Made by a program: the position numbers and the translations under genes. The notes under the pieces are model-generated. The model was not told where the DNA came from. It ran no database searches and saw nothing but the letters and a program-made list of their open reading frames with translations. From NCBI GenBank assembly GCA_037903355.1, contig JBAJFE010000004.1, forward strand, positions 1,612,001 through 1,676,000: DNA of 64,000 nt. The letters are read 5' to 3'. Shown here in pieces: positions 26,483-38,100 of the stretch. The DNA comes from Trichuris trichiura. Taxonomy: Eukaryota > Nematoda > Enoplea > Trichinellida > Trichuridae. The number at the start of each line of letters is the position of its first letter. The stretch's first letter is position 1.

Positions 26483-27026
26483 TTAAGAAAACTGGTCCTT
26501 CTCGCGATGCATGTTGCATTTTTCCGTCAAATTCGCAAGTTCGGCAGCCCAGTGGCAAAACTGATTGCACAAGCTGGTTGCTTCGAGCTTCATTTCTGCA
26601 ATGTACTCATTTCGCCAATGTACAATATCATTTGAACGACTGACAACCTGCGCGCGATTTTTCAAGTTTCGTCATCATCAGTTGCGTCAAAACCTTTCGC
26701 ATTTTCTTTTTGCCGTTAATGGCGGTCCCCTCTGCGAATTGTTCAAAAACAAAAAAATTTCAAATGTTTAAAAGCGTTGTTTTCCGTATAAGGAATGCTA
26801 CTCATTGTACGATAAGAAACTTTACGTGAATGGTTTTGAAAAAAATTGTTTTACCTGAAGGCATTAAACGAGGTTCTCTACTCTGTAGAGTTGCGCATGT
26901 TTCGTTAATTACTACAACGAAAAGCTCAGAAAATGCACGTGAGAAATTGTTGCTGTCAATACTAGGTGGTTGGCTGTCCGCTGAAGCTGGCTTTCCACTG
27001 CCGAGTTTTTTCTGGTTATCATCCAT
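26483..27026 (-). CDS. Small predicted helical protein, 124 residues, 3 exons, unknown function
   Basis: My model joins 27026-26855, 26731-26694 and 26647-26483 on the minus strand; both introns are 37-46 nt or so with GT/AG ends, and the phases give exactly 125 codons with ATG start and a stop. The N terminus is polar (MDDNQKKLGSGKPASADSQ), followed by a helical segment (AFSELFVVVINETCATL), a basic stretch (GKKKMRK) and a C-terminal amphipathic helix with WRNEYIAEMKLEA and HWAAELANLTEK. It resembles a small subunit of a coiled-coil complex in general character, but I do not recognise the family. Evidence is the consistent splice phase and protein-like composition only. Confidence 0.5.
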
Positions 27027-27618
27027 TCAACTCGTCAACGTAGTTTACGAAACTTCATATGCCTAATAAGGTGTTCCATCACAGTTTAAAATGTTAGCAG
27101 TTTAAACTGCCCAGTTTGATTTTAAAAAAATTAATTTAAAAACGAGTCGCAGTTTGAAGTACGATAGGAACTTGATTAGGTGAAGTACTTGCTGGCGCAG
27201 TCATTTTGAATAATAGAAAAATCGAGCATTATGGCAATTTATCTTCAGTGCCAATTTTCATATTTCTACATTCAGTTCGGTCATTTAAATTCCAACAGAT
27301 ACTGCAGTCTCCTTACATGGGATACCTTGCAGACATCGGTTTACTCTAAAAGCGAATGGCCAGAAGTTCACTTTTGTCAGCAGCCATAGACGAGGAAAGT
27401 AGTTAATTTTTTATTAACCATTCCGATTATTGGGAGGACTAACAAGTCCGCAACAGTTTAGGCCGCAAAAAAATTTGTTGGGAAGACAATATCACCATTT
27501 AAAAAATCTTTTCTTAAAGCAGTCCATTAGAGAAACCATTTTAAAGACTTTCCGAGTAGCTCAATCGTCAAGCCACGGATCCATTTTATACTTAATAGTC
27601 TTTTCTGCCCAAACGTTT

Positions 27619-27805
27619 GAGAAATGCAGGTTTCTTTCTGAGAAGCATTCGATTATTTTATTCTGCTCGCACTTTCGAGTATGCTAATTATTTTTTTCTG
27701 CCCTTACTTAAGTCTAAGCCAGAACGTAAGGCTCCTGTTTAGGTTTAGGCATAAGGAATGACAGAACAGGATGGACAGCAAAGGTACAATATGATGGTGG
27801 GCTGC
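27619..27805 (+). repeat. Dispersed ~190-bp repeat, copy A
   Basis: Begins GAGAAATGCAGGTTTCTTTC and ends near ATGATGGTGGGCTGC. An internal foldback is built around CTTACTTAAGTCTAAGCC and GGTTTAGGCATAAGG. Same layout as copies at 28.1, 52.0 and 62.7 kb; no coding capacity. Confidence 0.75.
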
Positions 27806-28070
27806 AAAACCGGCAAACCCATATTTTCGGCCCTTTGCGACCAGATCAGTGTCGTTATCTAAGTTATTTGATTTGGGTGCGATTCCGTTAGTGGCCATCC
27901 AATGGAGTTCACTAACTAGTCAGTGATTAACCATGGCTCATGTGCTAGCTAATTCCCTGTATCTCTGCTAATGCAGAGCATCGCTTGATCGGAATTTTAG
28001 CTTGATATTTGGTCTGAGTATAGTTCCAGGGTTCATTAGACTTTGGCATCAAGCGCGTTTTGTCGATTTT

Positions 28071-28257
28071 GCAGACCCGTCATACTGTAACTAGGACAGC
28101 CACCTCCTTCTGCCTTTTTCTAAGCTTAGATTTAAAAGTAAGACTTACGTTCTGGCTTAAGGTTACGTAACTGTAAAACAGGATAGTCTGCATCTCCGCC
28201 AGTAAGGGAAGAGCAGAATGGTCCTACGTTTGCTAGAAAGGAACCTGCATTTCTTAG
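28071..28257 (-). repeat. Dispersed ~190-bp repeat, copy B (inverted)
   Basis: On the minus strand it begins TAAGAAATGCAGGTTCCTTT, runs through the internal AGCCAGAACGTAAG segment shared with copy A, and ends TTACAGTATGACGGG. It lies about 270 bp from copy A in opposite orientation. Confidence 0.75.
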
Positions 28258-28676
28258 ACGGCTGGGCGCACATCCAAAAAAAATCCAAAACTGTATTTAC
28301 ATCTAGTTTTTATCGCTTTTGATAGATTGCTAATTTGCAGTTTACTACAGCGAACAATGGGTTTAAAGGCTGCTTTAACTGGCACCGCCAATCGCGAAAG
28401 CGGAGCAGTTGCATTTTGACGCAAGAGTAACGTCATGTTCGCTGCAAGTCTCTTCATCTGTTCTTGACAAAATGTACCTGCATTTTCTTCGTTTATCGCC
28501 CAGGCAACTGTTTGTTGGCGGGTGGATAACCTAAAAACTCGAAAGGGATTATAAGCATGCTTGACCATTGAAGAGCGCACTCCACGTCTATCAGCAAACG
28601 CGGTCGAAAGTTGAAAGACGTTCCCGCTATTGCCTATAGTAAATTACAATGTGCTGAATGTCGTGACGTAATTTAC

Positions 28677-30740
28677 ATGTCGAAATGCATTTTGCTTTCG
28701 CGTACTTGCGCATACAGAAGTACTATTTGTGCCATGCAGCTCAAGGGGTGGTCGTTAATTTCGATTGTGTACCGTGCAATGTGTAAGAGTGTGTCACCGC
28801 CTTCCACGGTAAGAGAAATGAAACAGTTGGACAGAGGGGCATTTCGCACAACGGTGCAAATTTATTTCGTGGAGTTCAAAACTCGCGAAGCTCTTATCCG
28901 ACCTATTCTGGCTGCTCTGAAGCCGCACATTCTGAAGCTTCCCAAATTAAAGTCTATTAAGACCGATGACCGAAATGCCAAGGTGAGCCTTCTTCCTACA
29001 ATTGCTTATTGCGCCCCTCTGTAGGTTTAGCTGAATTAAGCCCCACAATTTGGCAACGTTGCTATTGCTGAGCTAATTTCAGAAGATTTATTTGGACCCG
29101 CAGCATTTTCATTCAGCTAATGTGGAGGACATACTGCGAAAGAATGGTTTGCAGGAATGCGAATTCCGCATTGGCGACGAATTGGTAGAGTTAAACTACG
29201 ACAACTGGACGGCCGAAGATATTTTCAAAGCTGTTCTGCCTGAGCCTAGCTCTTTTAGCTCTTATTCCTGCATTGGTCACATTGCGCACTTAAATCTCAG
29301 GGAAAATTTGCAACCTTACAAAACGTTCATAGGCAAGTAGCGATCGAAATTTTTTCTGTCGTCCATTAATTTTGCATATCGACGCTTTCTTGCATAGATT
29401 TTACGTAAAAGAACTTCGTTAAATAATTCCTTTACCATTTTCAAACTGTTGAGTCACATTTGTCCAGTATTATTTTAGTACGGAAAATATACAGCGCTTT
29501 CGGAAAACGTCTACTCCCGGTTCAGCCTTTTTTAACGTGAATGGACGTTTCGCGAAAGCGCCGTCTGGCTTCCGTACAAAATAAAACGGATAAAACGCAA
29601 TATAATTTGACGAAAATGAAAACCTGTACCTGAACATCTTTTATAAAGCATCCTGCATTCTATCAAATTTATTTACCGTATACCATTGCTAGTAGAAAAG
29701 TGCATTTTTTGTTAAAAAAAGCATTTCAAATCACGCCTTTTTTAAATATAGATTTTAGCTAACCTTTAATTTTTACTTCTCCTACAATTTCGTTCTGCTT
29801 TATGCTACAATTATTTGCTGTTTATGAGATGCACTAGCGTCACCCGCTCCTAGTCTTAGCAAGTTGATAGACTTCTGTGCATGCTATTTTTGATCAGTTT
29901 AATTGAAATTTAAAAATTTTTGAGGCTAAGGCTTGCCTAGTAAAAAAAAGCGACTTGGAGAATGCTGACATTTTAGCCGAAGTATTGCTGGACAAAATGC
30001 CCCGTTGCAAAACGGTGATCAACAAGGTGGATATAATTGAAAATGAGTATCGCAACTTGAAATTTGAACATCTGGTCGGCGAGCGGTTGTACGTTACCAG
30101 AGTTCGAGAGAATGGCCACGTGTTCGATCTCGACTTTAGCAAGGTGTACTGGAATCCGCGACTTGGCACCGAGCATGCACGTCTCGTATCCAAGTTTGCT
30201 GCCGGCGATGTTGTCTTTGACGTGTTCGCCGGCGTTGGACCTTTCTCGATTCCAGCCGCCGCGAAACGATGTACAGTAATTGCCAACGACCTGAACTCCG
30301 ACTGCATTGGATGGTTGCAAAGAAATTGTCAACTTAACAAAGTATCCGTACAAGCTCATTCCTTGGACGGAAAAAAATTTCTAATGGACGTTTGTCCGAA
30401 AGTGATAGCATCCATGGAAGAAAGCGAATCGGCTTTCGGCCAGGTTCATATAGTAATGAATTTGCCAGCAACGGCCATAGAGTTTCTGCCTTCTCTTAGC
30501 GGTATGAGATCACTGCTGGGTGCTAATGATAGTATAGCGCAGCATATAATGTTTGTTCACTGCTATACATTCTGTAAAGCTGATGATCCCATAGCAGCTG
30601 CCAAAGACGTTGTCCAGGAAAAGTTTTCCAATGTCCCTCTTCAAAGCCTTACAGTTCACGATGTCAGGGTGGTGTCACCTTTCAAGCATATGCTATGCGT
30701 CTCGTTCATTCTCCCTGCAGCCGAAGAGCTAAACGTTTGA
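28677..30740 (+). CDS. TRMT5: tRNA (guanine-37-N1)-methyltransferase, 3 exons
   Basis: Transfers methyl from SAM to N1 of G37 next to the anticodon; animal enzymes act in cytosol/nucleus and mitochondria. Exons: 28677-28982, 29083-29332, 29977-30740, giving 439 codons plus stop from the first in-frame ATG. Family matches: PPSTVREMKQLDRGAF at the start of the conserved region, ELNYDNWTAEDIFKAVLPE, GHIAHLNLRENL, DFSKVYWNPRLGTEHAR, the SAM-binding FDVFAGVGPFSIPAAAKR and ANDLN, and the catalytic-site NLPA. The second intron appears to begin with GC (ATAG then GCAAGT): the nearest GT site would break the frame, while the GC site restores it (KTFIAEVLLDK, aligned with the family). The N-terminal extension is cysteine-rich and its start is uncertain; ATGs at 28,734 and 28,779 are alternatives. 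The C terminus is complete. Confidence 0.93.
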
Positions 30741-30932
30741 ACACTACCGCCCTACTAGACGTCGTCAAATCTATTGGAAAGACATAAAACCACCATGAGG
30801 CCATTTGTTTACTAAAAGTGGCTTGGGCTATATTGGCAGCTCATTACTCGAAACTGCTTTGTCTTCTCTCTTCAACCAGGCTTCAAGCCGGTATACTCGA
30901 AATAATAATCTTCCATTTTCCGCTTTGAAGAC

Positions 30933-31740
30933 TCATTTTGCCAGCTTGGGCAAATCATCAGCTATATGCATGGAAATTTGCGTAAAGACTGTATGTCTAG
31001 ATGTGTTACCTTCTGGGAGAATGTATGCCTCATACTGAGCACAAAGATGAGTATATATAAGCGGTATCTCGATATACCTATGGATGGACTTCAAAAGCGC
31101 TGTCTGATAATCTACCTGAACTTGATAAGGTAAGAAAGGGTTATCTTCTATGACTTTCGTACATAATGGAAACGTGTTTACGCGAAGAAAGTTAACAATC
31201 ACCGAAAGGTCGGAAAGTAGTAAGCTGTGTTCTTTACAGTGACCTAATGTGACAGACTTTATCGCCAATCTGAAAATATGCAGAAAATGTGGCGCTGTAC
31301 AGCCGCATGCGTACGTCCTAATTTTATTTTGGCGCCTAATTATTCCGCACGCGCTTTTAGCGACTTGTTAAAAGAGCAACTTGCTCGATGAACATTTGCG
31401 GTTTGGCATGTGGAATGCAGACGGTGCCGCTATTAAAAACGGGAGAATGCATTCCCCGCGCAACTTACTTGTCTGTTGGCATTGAAAGGACGTCCCGTTG
31501 TTGTTGGCTGACCAAGAGGCGACCAATTCCAGTTTTGGCCCATTTGGTTAGCCGCTGGGCAAGATGGGTCTTTGCGTTGGGCGCATGTGAATTTTCTTTT
31601 AAATTTGCTCTGTCGCCTTGCGAGACGATCTGTTCAACAATTATTTTTTCTCCGACATTTCCGTTACGGTTCAAAGTCAACAATTGGCCGTTCTGCTAAA
31701 GAAATTCTTATTTGTTAATTGGACGCGAAGAACCCACCAT
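30933..31740 (-). CDS. Unknown protein, about 188 residues, convergent with TRMT5
   Basis: Model on the minus strand: ATG at 31740-31738 directly followed by a GT intron, then 31695-31469 and 31269-30933. Phases fit and the total is 189 codons including stop, but an exon holding only the start codon is unusual, so the 5' end may lie elsewhere. The second exon encodes a hydrophilic segment (THLAQRLTKWAKTGIGRLL); the last exon encodes a conserved-looking helical and aromatic region (NPFLPYQVQVDYQTALLKSI, then EIPLIYTHLCAQYEAYILPE). The regular hydrophobic pattern and open frame suggest a genuine protein. I do not recognise the family. Its 3' end is 193 bp from the TRMT5 stop. Confidence 0.55.
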
Positions 31741-33698
31741 CTCTGCTTATCCGCCTTTGCATTTCTCCAGCTACGCAGTAAGCTGCGTCTATTCCGCGCT
31801 TGCAATTTTTCCGGCTGCTATTTCCAACTCGTTAGGAAATTGTAAGCGCAAACATACTTAGAATACTTTGAAATATAGGCAAAACCACTGTATGCATGGT
31901 TCATTGCATAGAGTTAATCTGCTTCCATGTAAGCGTTAACGTTTTCCGGTTGTGGGACGTGCGTAAAGTAAATAGGCGTTGCTATGCTGTCATATGACAA
32001 GTACAACTGCTTTTATTTCTTCTAGTGGTCCCTCTGTAAGTCTTCTTAGCGTCGGCAGGCAAAAGTTGCAGCGGTAAATATGGATATTATTTTTTTTTGT
32101 CTTTCATCCTCTGGTTTTTGCATGCTCATGTTTAAGTAACGTTGTCCAGAGCAAACGCGGAGTTCATTAAGAGAAATAAAAGCACCATTGTAGGGAATAC
32201 GTTGTCAACTTTCTGCATGCGAATTATCTATGCTAATGAACTGTCTTCAGAGTGCACTTTCTGTCAGATGTATGTGTCGGTATTCTTGAAGGCTTCAGTT
32301 CAATAAAGGGGATGTGCTCAAGTAATTCAGCTCGAGGCAGCCATCAAAGGAAATGCGCCGCCAAGCCCTCTTTAGTGATGCAGTTACGCCGGCTACTTTT
32401 CGGACAGCCTCTCGGATATTGTTTAACAGATATATGCAGCTGTGTTCCCGCCTAGTTTAGTAAACCTATAGTAGATCATTTCCTTGATACATTAGCAGAT
32501 AGGAAGTACAATCTTTTACGGTGAAGATCTGGTTTTGGTGATAATTTTACTGGGCCCTATTTATCGACACGCACGACTGAGCGTTGTCTGTTATTGCTCA
32601 AGTAACATCTCTTGTTGCGTATAAAAATACAGTCCGCAGGGGGAACATTTCCATTACGAATCGTCAAGTTTGAACAAATGTCAAGACTTGGCAATTTTCC
32701 GCGCCTCAACTCTTTCATACGCTGTCGCTATTGAAAACTTTTTTCTATCTTCTCTATTTGCGCTTGATGACTTCTTGCCATTTTGCGGGAAACGACAAGT
32801 TGCTTGTTTAACTCGTTTCTCCTCGCTGGCAGCTCTTGAAAGACGTTGTTGTCACAGAGCTCAGTAGTTTCCCGCCTTTCCTTTAAGCGTTTTGCCATAA
32901 TGACAATTATATTCCGAGAAAACGACAAAGCTAAGTAGAAAGACGAGTACAATTTTTTGTGCATCAGCAATGCAGTTGCTTGCAGGCACGAAAAGAATTA
33001 CAATGAAACTTATGGCGCAGTTTTCGGGATTCACCTGATGACTGTCGTCAGCGTAGTCTAATCAGCATTGTTAAGCTCGAACCATCGATTTTGTATATGT
33101 TAAGCGTCGGCGAACTGTTAGCATATTAAATAAAAGCCAACGAAGGTGAAGATGAGTACAAGTTGAAAGAATTAAGAAATAGTAGAGCAAGATAGAGAAT
33201 AAGCGAAATAATTGGGGAAAAGAATCATTGGCCGTAAAGACTTACGTACTCGTTAAGAAAGGTAAATGGTTTAACATAGCAGCTTTCATCTTGCCAATCA
33301 AATTGTTGACGCATTACTTATGTTGAATTTTTTTAAACGCATTTAGTCATTTTCCAGCTAGGCTCCTGTTGAGCTGTTTTCCGTTGATAGTCGCGCGGCG
33401 CGGTTGGAACATCTTTCAGTCTCGTCAATTCTCCTAGCTTCAGGCGAAAGCAGCGTTTTCCGGATCTGAAACGAGCAATTCCAGTTTTTAGAGAGAGAAT
33501 CAAACAGAGTGTTGCGCAAAAGATATATATTAGCTAAAAACGGTAAATAAATAATCTTTTTTGAATAATTGTTTTGCCTGGGCTCTTCTGGTTGGGATCA
33601 AGTTTATTGCTCCTTTGTTAAGTATAGCACGTATTCCTTGGGCGGTCGTGAGGTTTCTTAAACTTCCAATGATTCTTTGGGGCTGAGAATATGTGATT
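31741..33698. other. Intergenic, possible very small ORF
   Basis: No recognised gene. On the minus strand, an ATG near 32,901 opens a 56-codon charged, helix-prone frame ending at 32,728 (MAKRLKERRE...KIEKSF Q); it could be a micro-protein or chance. I found no homology or splice support and do not list it separately. Confidence 0.4.
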
Positions 33699-33801
33699 CA
33701 ATGGTTCCCAACGACAGCTTTAGAACTCACTAGGAGCCCTTGGAGGAACGAAAGGGAACCGTGTGGGGGGTCTCTGGTCCTGACAAAGTTGTGAAACACT
33801 G
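33699..33801. mobile_element. hAT-type MITE, 103 bp
   Basis: Terminal inverted repeats: left CAATGGTTCCCAAC, right ...GTTGTGAAACACTG, matching the CAGTG(G/T)TTCTCAAC type of hAT ends. Flanking 8-mers ATGTGATT (33,691-33,698) and ATGTAGTT (33,802-33,809) agree at six of eight positions, the expected hAT target duplication length. No coding capacity. Confidence 0.7.
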
Positions 33802-34169
33802 ATGTAGTTCTGATAGCAGTACGTGTTTTCAGCTATTATTCAGGGAAGTCTGCTCAGCAGCTTAAGCACAATGCATATGGCGTAATAAATTTATGCCATT
33901 CGGCGGAAGGCGACTTTTTATGCCGTGTTTTCTTTATAATAAGACTTGGTCTTACATTTATTTTGCCTTCAAAAAACATGGCAGGGCTTATTTTCCGGAA
34001 TACTGTATTATGTTTTCAGGTACCACACTCTACACTTGTTCATTTATTTATGTGCAGAAGCCCATACGAAGCGTAAATGTAAAGGAAGAAAAATATCGAA
34101 ACACCTAGAAGAACAACCACGAATGTAAGGCTGGAAAAATGTTGAAAAATGTTGTTGCGTTTATTCGAA

Positions 34170-34860
34170 CAGAGTCATGTCATCATTTTTTGGGAAGTCT
34201 TCATAAATCTCTGAATTCCGGCCTGAATTTCTTGCGACTCCATTTCTTGCAGGACCATTGAGCCTAGCTTCTTATGTCTTGCAATAGAGCTCTCCTTGAA
34301 TGAGCATTCCTTGTCCAAGTAGCCTGCTCGTAGAGCATTGGCAAGGCAGCTTTCAATGATTTTGTTCCATTAGTTCTTCACCCAAGTCAGACCTGCGCGC
34401 AATGAAAGCCTGTGCTCTCCTGTCAGCAATCCATCCACAAATGATGTTCTCCAGCTCAGGAAATAATAGTTGCCGACCTGATCCACACTTACACTTCTTT
34501 GCATTTCCTTAGTCCAGTGTTTCTCAACGTGGGCCCTGGGGGGCCCTGGGAGATTTTAGGGGAGTCCAGGAAGCCAGGGGGCCCTGGAGGATAATGCGGC
34601 AGGACATTGTCCCAATAAACGGTGGGTCCTTACAAGGATTAGGGGGCCCTGACAAGGCCTAGGGGAGCCCTGGGGCAAAAAAGGTTGAGAAACTATGCCC
34701 TAGTCCATCTTTTCACAGAGTTTATCGTACTATGCTCGCCATTTTCCAACCATTCGGTGATCGAGCTTCTCTTTTCAAAAAGCCGTCAGATTCTTGCCTT
34801 GAGAGTCCTCCACGACTGCTTTCTTGTACTCGACACTATAACTCTTCCTTGTTGCAGTAT
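34170..34860 (-). pseudogene. Pogo-type transposase remnant (N-terminal DNA-binding region)
   Basis: Read on the minus strand from about 34,860: YSVEYKKAVVEDSQGKN, a Psq-like first helix-turn-helix, then stops; after the MITE interruption the reading resumes with CGSGRQ and FPELENIICGWIADRRAQ, the start of a CENP-B/Tc5-type second HTH domain, followed by further stops. Near 34.17-34.2 kb the DFPKNDDMTLFE stretch looks like a transposase C terminus. The DDE catalytic core is missing, so this is an internally deleted, inactive copy. Confidence 0.65.
34515..34697. mobile_element. hAT-type MITE, 183 bp, nested in the pogo-type element
   Basis: Left end CAGTGTTTCTCAAC, right end GTTGAGAAACTATG (last bases decayed). 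The 8-bp flanks CCTTAGTC (34,507-34,514) and CCCTAGTC (34,698-34,705) agree at seven positions. The interior is made of G-rich repeats of GGGGGCCCTGG type. It interrupts the transposase remnant, so it arrived later. Confidence 0.82.
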
Positions 34861-35184
34861 CTTGCCTAAGAGTGAAAATATTATTCTCTTTCGCAAACAA
34901 AATTGCACTTTTGCACCAACCTGTTGCACAAAAAATTGCAAAAAGTCACTGAGAGAATTCGTTCGGACGGACTGCGTGAAAGATCCCTACAAACACGGAT
35001 GTACCAAAGCACTTTACTCGTGAACCAATACAGTACAGTAAATTAACCATACACAAGCTGTATGTTTTAAGATACGATACGCCCGTCACATTTTCCAACG
35101 GATTTGCTAAATATGCCTCTCTGGAGCACGATTGCAACTGGGCCTTATTTTCAGGGAGGGTCTTATTTTAGGGGAAACACGGTA

Positions 35185-38100
35185 TTTCATTCCGCCATAT
35201 GCGTCATTGCGAAGCTGTCACTGACGCATGAACTTTTATTTACCTGTACACTCCTATACGAAACTATGAAATCACATTCATATTTTGGCTTTATACCGTC
35301 GTTGTGAGGGCAAAGTCAATGAGGAAAGCTTTTTTCTTTCACTACGCTTAGAGTTGTCTGCTTGACCATATTTCAACGAGCATTGCGCAATTTTTTGACG
35401 TTTATGTCATTCAGAGACTCATTGTTTCATCAATCGTTATTGACAGTTCAAAGCTATGTTCGCGGAGAATACATACGTTAACCTGATGAACTGTTCACCT
35501 TAATTGTCTTCTAAAAGTTCACGTAACCATTAATACTAATGGTAAACTATGCCGGCTGCGTACTAACCGAAGAGAGTTTTCGTTAGAGTACACATATCTT
35601 TCAAAAGCTTAGTTAAAATACGTTTTGCCATTTCGTTTGCCGATCTCTTATTATGGTTTTGTGGAGAAATAAAGCTGAGTTATTATTCCTTTACGCGAAA
35701 CGGGTAGCGAGGCACTTCGGTAAATTCTCATTGTAAAATAAAATAACCCGTACGGTTGGAAAGGATGGGAGAGAAGCGTTTTGCGTGATGTGCTGCGAGC
35801 TCCGGCGATTCGCAACAGCTAAATGAGCCATTTTGAAGTCGTTAACATTTCCATAGGATGGAATCGGAAAAATGGCGATTGAATTAGCGTAGCAATTAAC
35901 TGCCTACCTTCCGTTGCCTTTGTTCGCTTTGAAAAAGACTAACGGAATTTTTGAGAGTAGGCTTTCACGTGCGCGACTGTACTTGCAACGCTCTTTTTAA
36001 TCTCGCTTTCTACCGGTTGGAAGTGTAACACTTTTGTTGTTCAAAGTTCAATCAATGAGTCATAATTATTTGTTAACTTTTTAAGTAGGTTCCGCCTGGC
36101 CGGCTGAACAATTTATTCGGTATGTTACTCGTGGGCTCCGTAATGAAAAAGAGAGAAGTTATTGTTTGAAAAATTCTCAGTCGTCGGTTTGCTTAGCGCA
36201 CACATAAGTCATCTTGTCTTACTGCAGATTAGTAGTCTTTTCAAACGGATTAAACAGCTTTTGATCCATCGAGCGAATGATCAAGCAGATATTGCAATAA
36301 TTTATATGGATAATTTCGGCGTGAACTCCTCACCAACTATGCCTGTTAAAACTGGCGCGGTCGAATGTAATAAAAATGCGTTAGGAGGATAATAGTTATT
36401 TAAATTCGTCTAGTCGCCTAAGTGTTTATTTTTCATTTTAGACTACTGCAACGACTTTGTGAATTGTCTCTCTATAACCAATAGTCTAATCTTTTCTTAG
36501 CCCGAACAATGGCGGCCTTGAAAGGCAGTACTGGCAGTGTAAGTCAGTTTTTACCGCCTTTGTCGTCATAGTTAACGCGTGCAATCTTCTGGGAAAAAGG
36601 AGCTGATGACACGCAAGTGTTTTCTGTAGGTCAAATGTCTTTTGCGACGACAAAGTGGGCCGTTAGACGGCGTCAGCTGTAACCCGAAAGGGTTGTTGCC
36701 GCAAGCTCAATCTGGCGACTTGGTAAATCACGTTGTCATTTATGCTTGAAAAAAACTGGCAGCCGCCAGTGTTTGCTGGCTGTTCTATTGAATTTGCCTT
36801 TGGTAAAAGTGTATCATCATTTGTATGACCGCGCAACAGCTATGCCAGAAAGAGTTTGCAATGCATCACAGCAATTGCCTACGTCAGAGACAAACCGACG
36901 CGTTTGCTTGTCGTCGTTTAAAAAAGCACTCGCGCAAAAACTGATCATTTTGGCAGCTATTTCCGTAACAATTTTTCCCTTGTACAGCCGCTACAGATTT
37001 TCTTCAATACAGCTCGTTGGTAATAATTACAAATATAGTAATTGTTGCTATATTTGTTGCGCTAAGGAATAACTGTTACCTTACGCGCGCGCGCTCGATG
37101 ACAATACAAAGGTCAGTCGCTTAGGTTTTTCTGTTGGTAGAACTATTTCTCTGTGGGTGTTAATTAGGCGTTCCTACTTATTTGGTTTCCGCTCAGCGTC
37201 CGGACAGCAGCAGTGCATTCTTTGAATTTTGCCATTTTCTTCTCAAAGGTCAGCCTTTATGAGTGTGCGCATTTCTTGCTACGTCACGCAGCGCTATAAA
37301 TAAGAATAGAGGAAAATGCGAGTGGGAGCTGATTAATGAATCAAGTTTCTTTGTTGCTGGAGAAATGACGGTTTGCATTTATAAAGGAACGCTTGCGAGT
37401 TGGAAGCCCAAAAAGCTTCGAGCGATTCCTGTCTTCGTTGCGAGGTAGGCTACTGCTACTCCATTTTTCCGTTTTTATTCTGTACGCATTTGCACGAGGC
37501 ATTAACTACAAAATGTGAAGCTCTAATTCAACTCACAAATGCATCAGCGCCCTATGGGAATCCAAAATATGCAAATTTTATTCAAGATGCATTATCGTCG
37601 TTTGACCCCTAATAATGACTGCTCTATAGGAAGGTTGGCAGAGCTGAAATTTGAAGCTATTTTCCTGCAGCAGAGGCTTGCGTTAACACGAATCTAATTG
37701 ATGCGTTCTTACGGAGTATTTGTTACAGATAGAGAGAGGCGTAGCGCTGGGCATAACGGATAGCCTTAGAGAAGCATTGCTATTAATCAAGATTGATTAT
37801 TTTTTAATGGTAAAAGGATGAAATTGTGTTTATTAGGATCTAGATGAATCGCTTTATTACCATTGTGTTATGGAAAAATTCGTTTAAAGGGAAGCTAATT
37901 TGCATAAATTACGCACTAGTTTATCGACCTTCAGGGAGTCGCGAACATTAAGCTGCCTATATTTCCATGGCTTGACAAAAAAGCTTTTGTTAGGATTCGT
38001 TGCATGTGAGATAATAACATAGTTCATATGCTTGCAGGTTAGCTGTCGCGTTTCAGTTCAGTAATGATTTCACGTAATCCCATGACGTTAAGGCCGCTTA

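Larger units (their letters stand above)
27027..28676. other. Intergenic with two copies of a dispersed repeat
   Basis: Between the small minus-strand gene and TRMT5. It holds two copies of the roughly 190-bp repeat family in opposite orientation. A 108-codon open frame on the minus strand (28,254-28,580) begins inside repeat sequence at its 3' end and has no family signature, so I do not call it a gene. Confidence 0.5.
33919..35184 (-). mobile_element. Decayed pogo/Tc5-type DNA transposon with nested hAT MITE
   Basis: Left end TGCCGTGTTTTCTTTATAAT at 33,921 and right end TTTTAGGGGAAACACGGTA at 35,166-35,184 are inverted repeats, and both ends contain the AATAAGAC / GTCTTATTTT motif; a TA flanks each end, the target of this superfamily. 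The interior encodes, on the minus strand, broken pieces of a CENP-B/pogo-type transposase. A separate hAT MITE at 34,515-34,697 interrupts that reading. About 1.27 kb overall. Confidence 0.7.

Noticed and set aside
28254..28580. 108-codon minus-strand open frame upstream of TRMT5
   Set aside because: Its 3' end abuts repeat copy B and no conserved motif is visible; insufficient for a gene call.
29333..29340. GT donor at 29,337 for TRMT5 exon 2
   Set aside because: It shifts the frame against the next exon's conserved VLLDKMP; the GC site four bases earlier keeps it.
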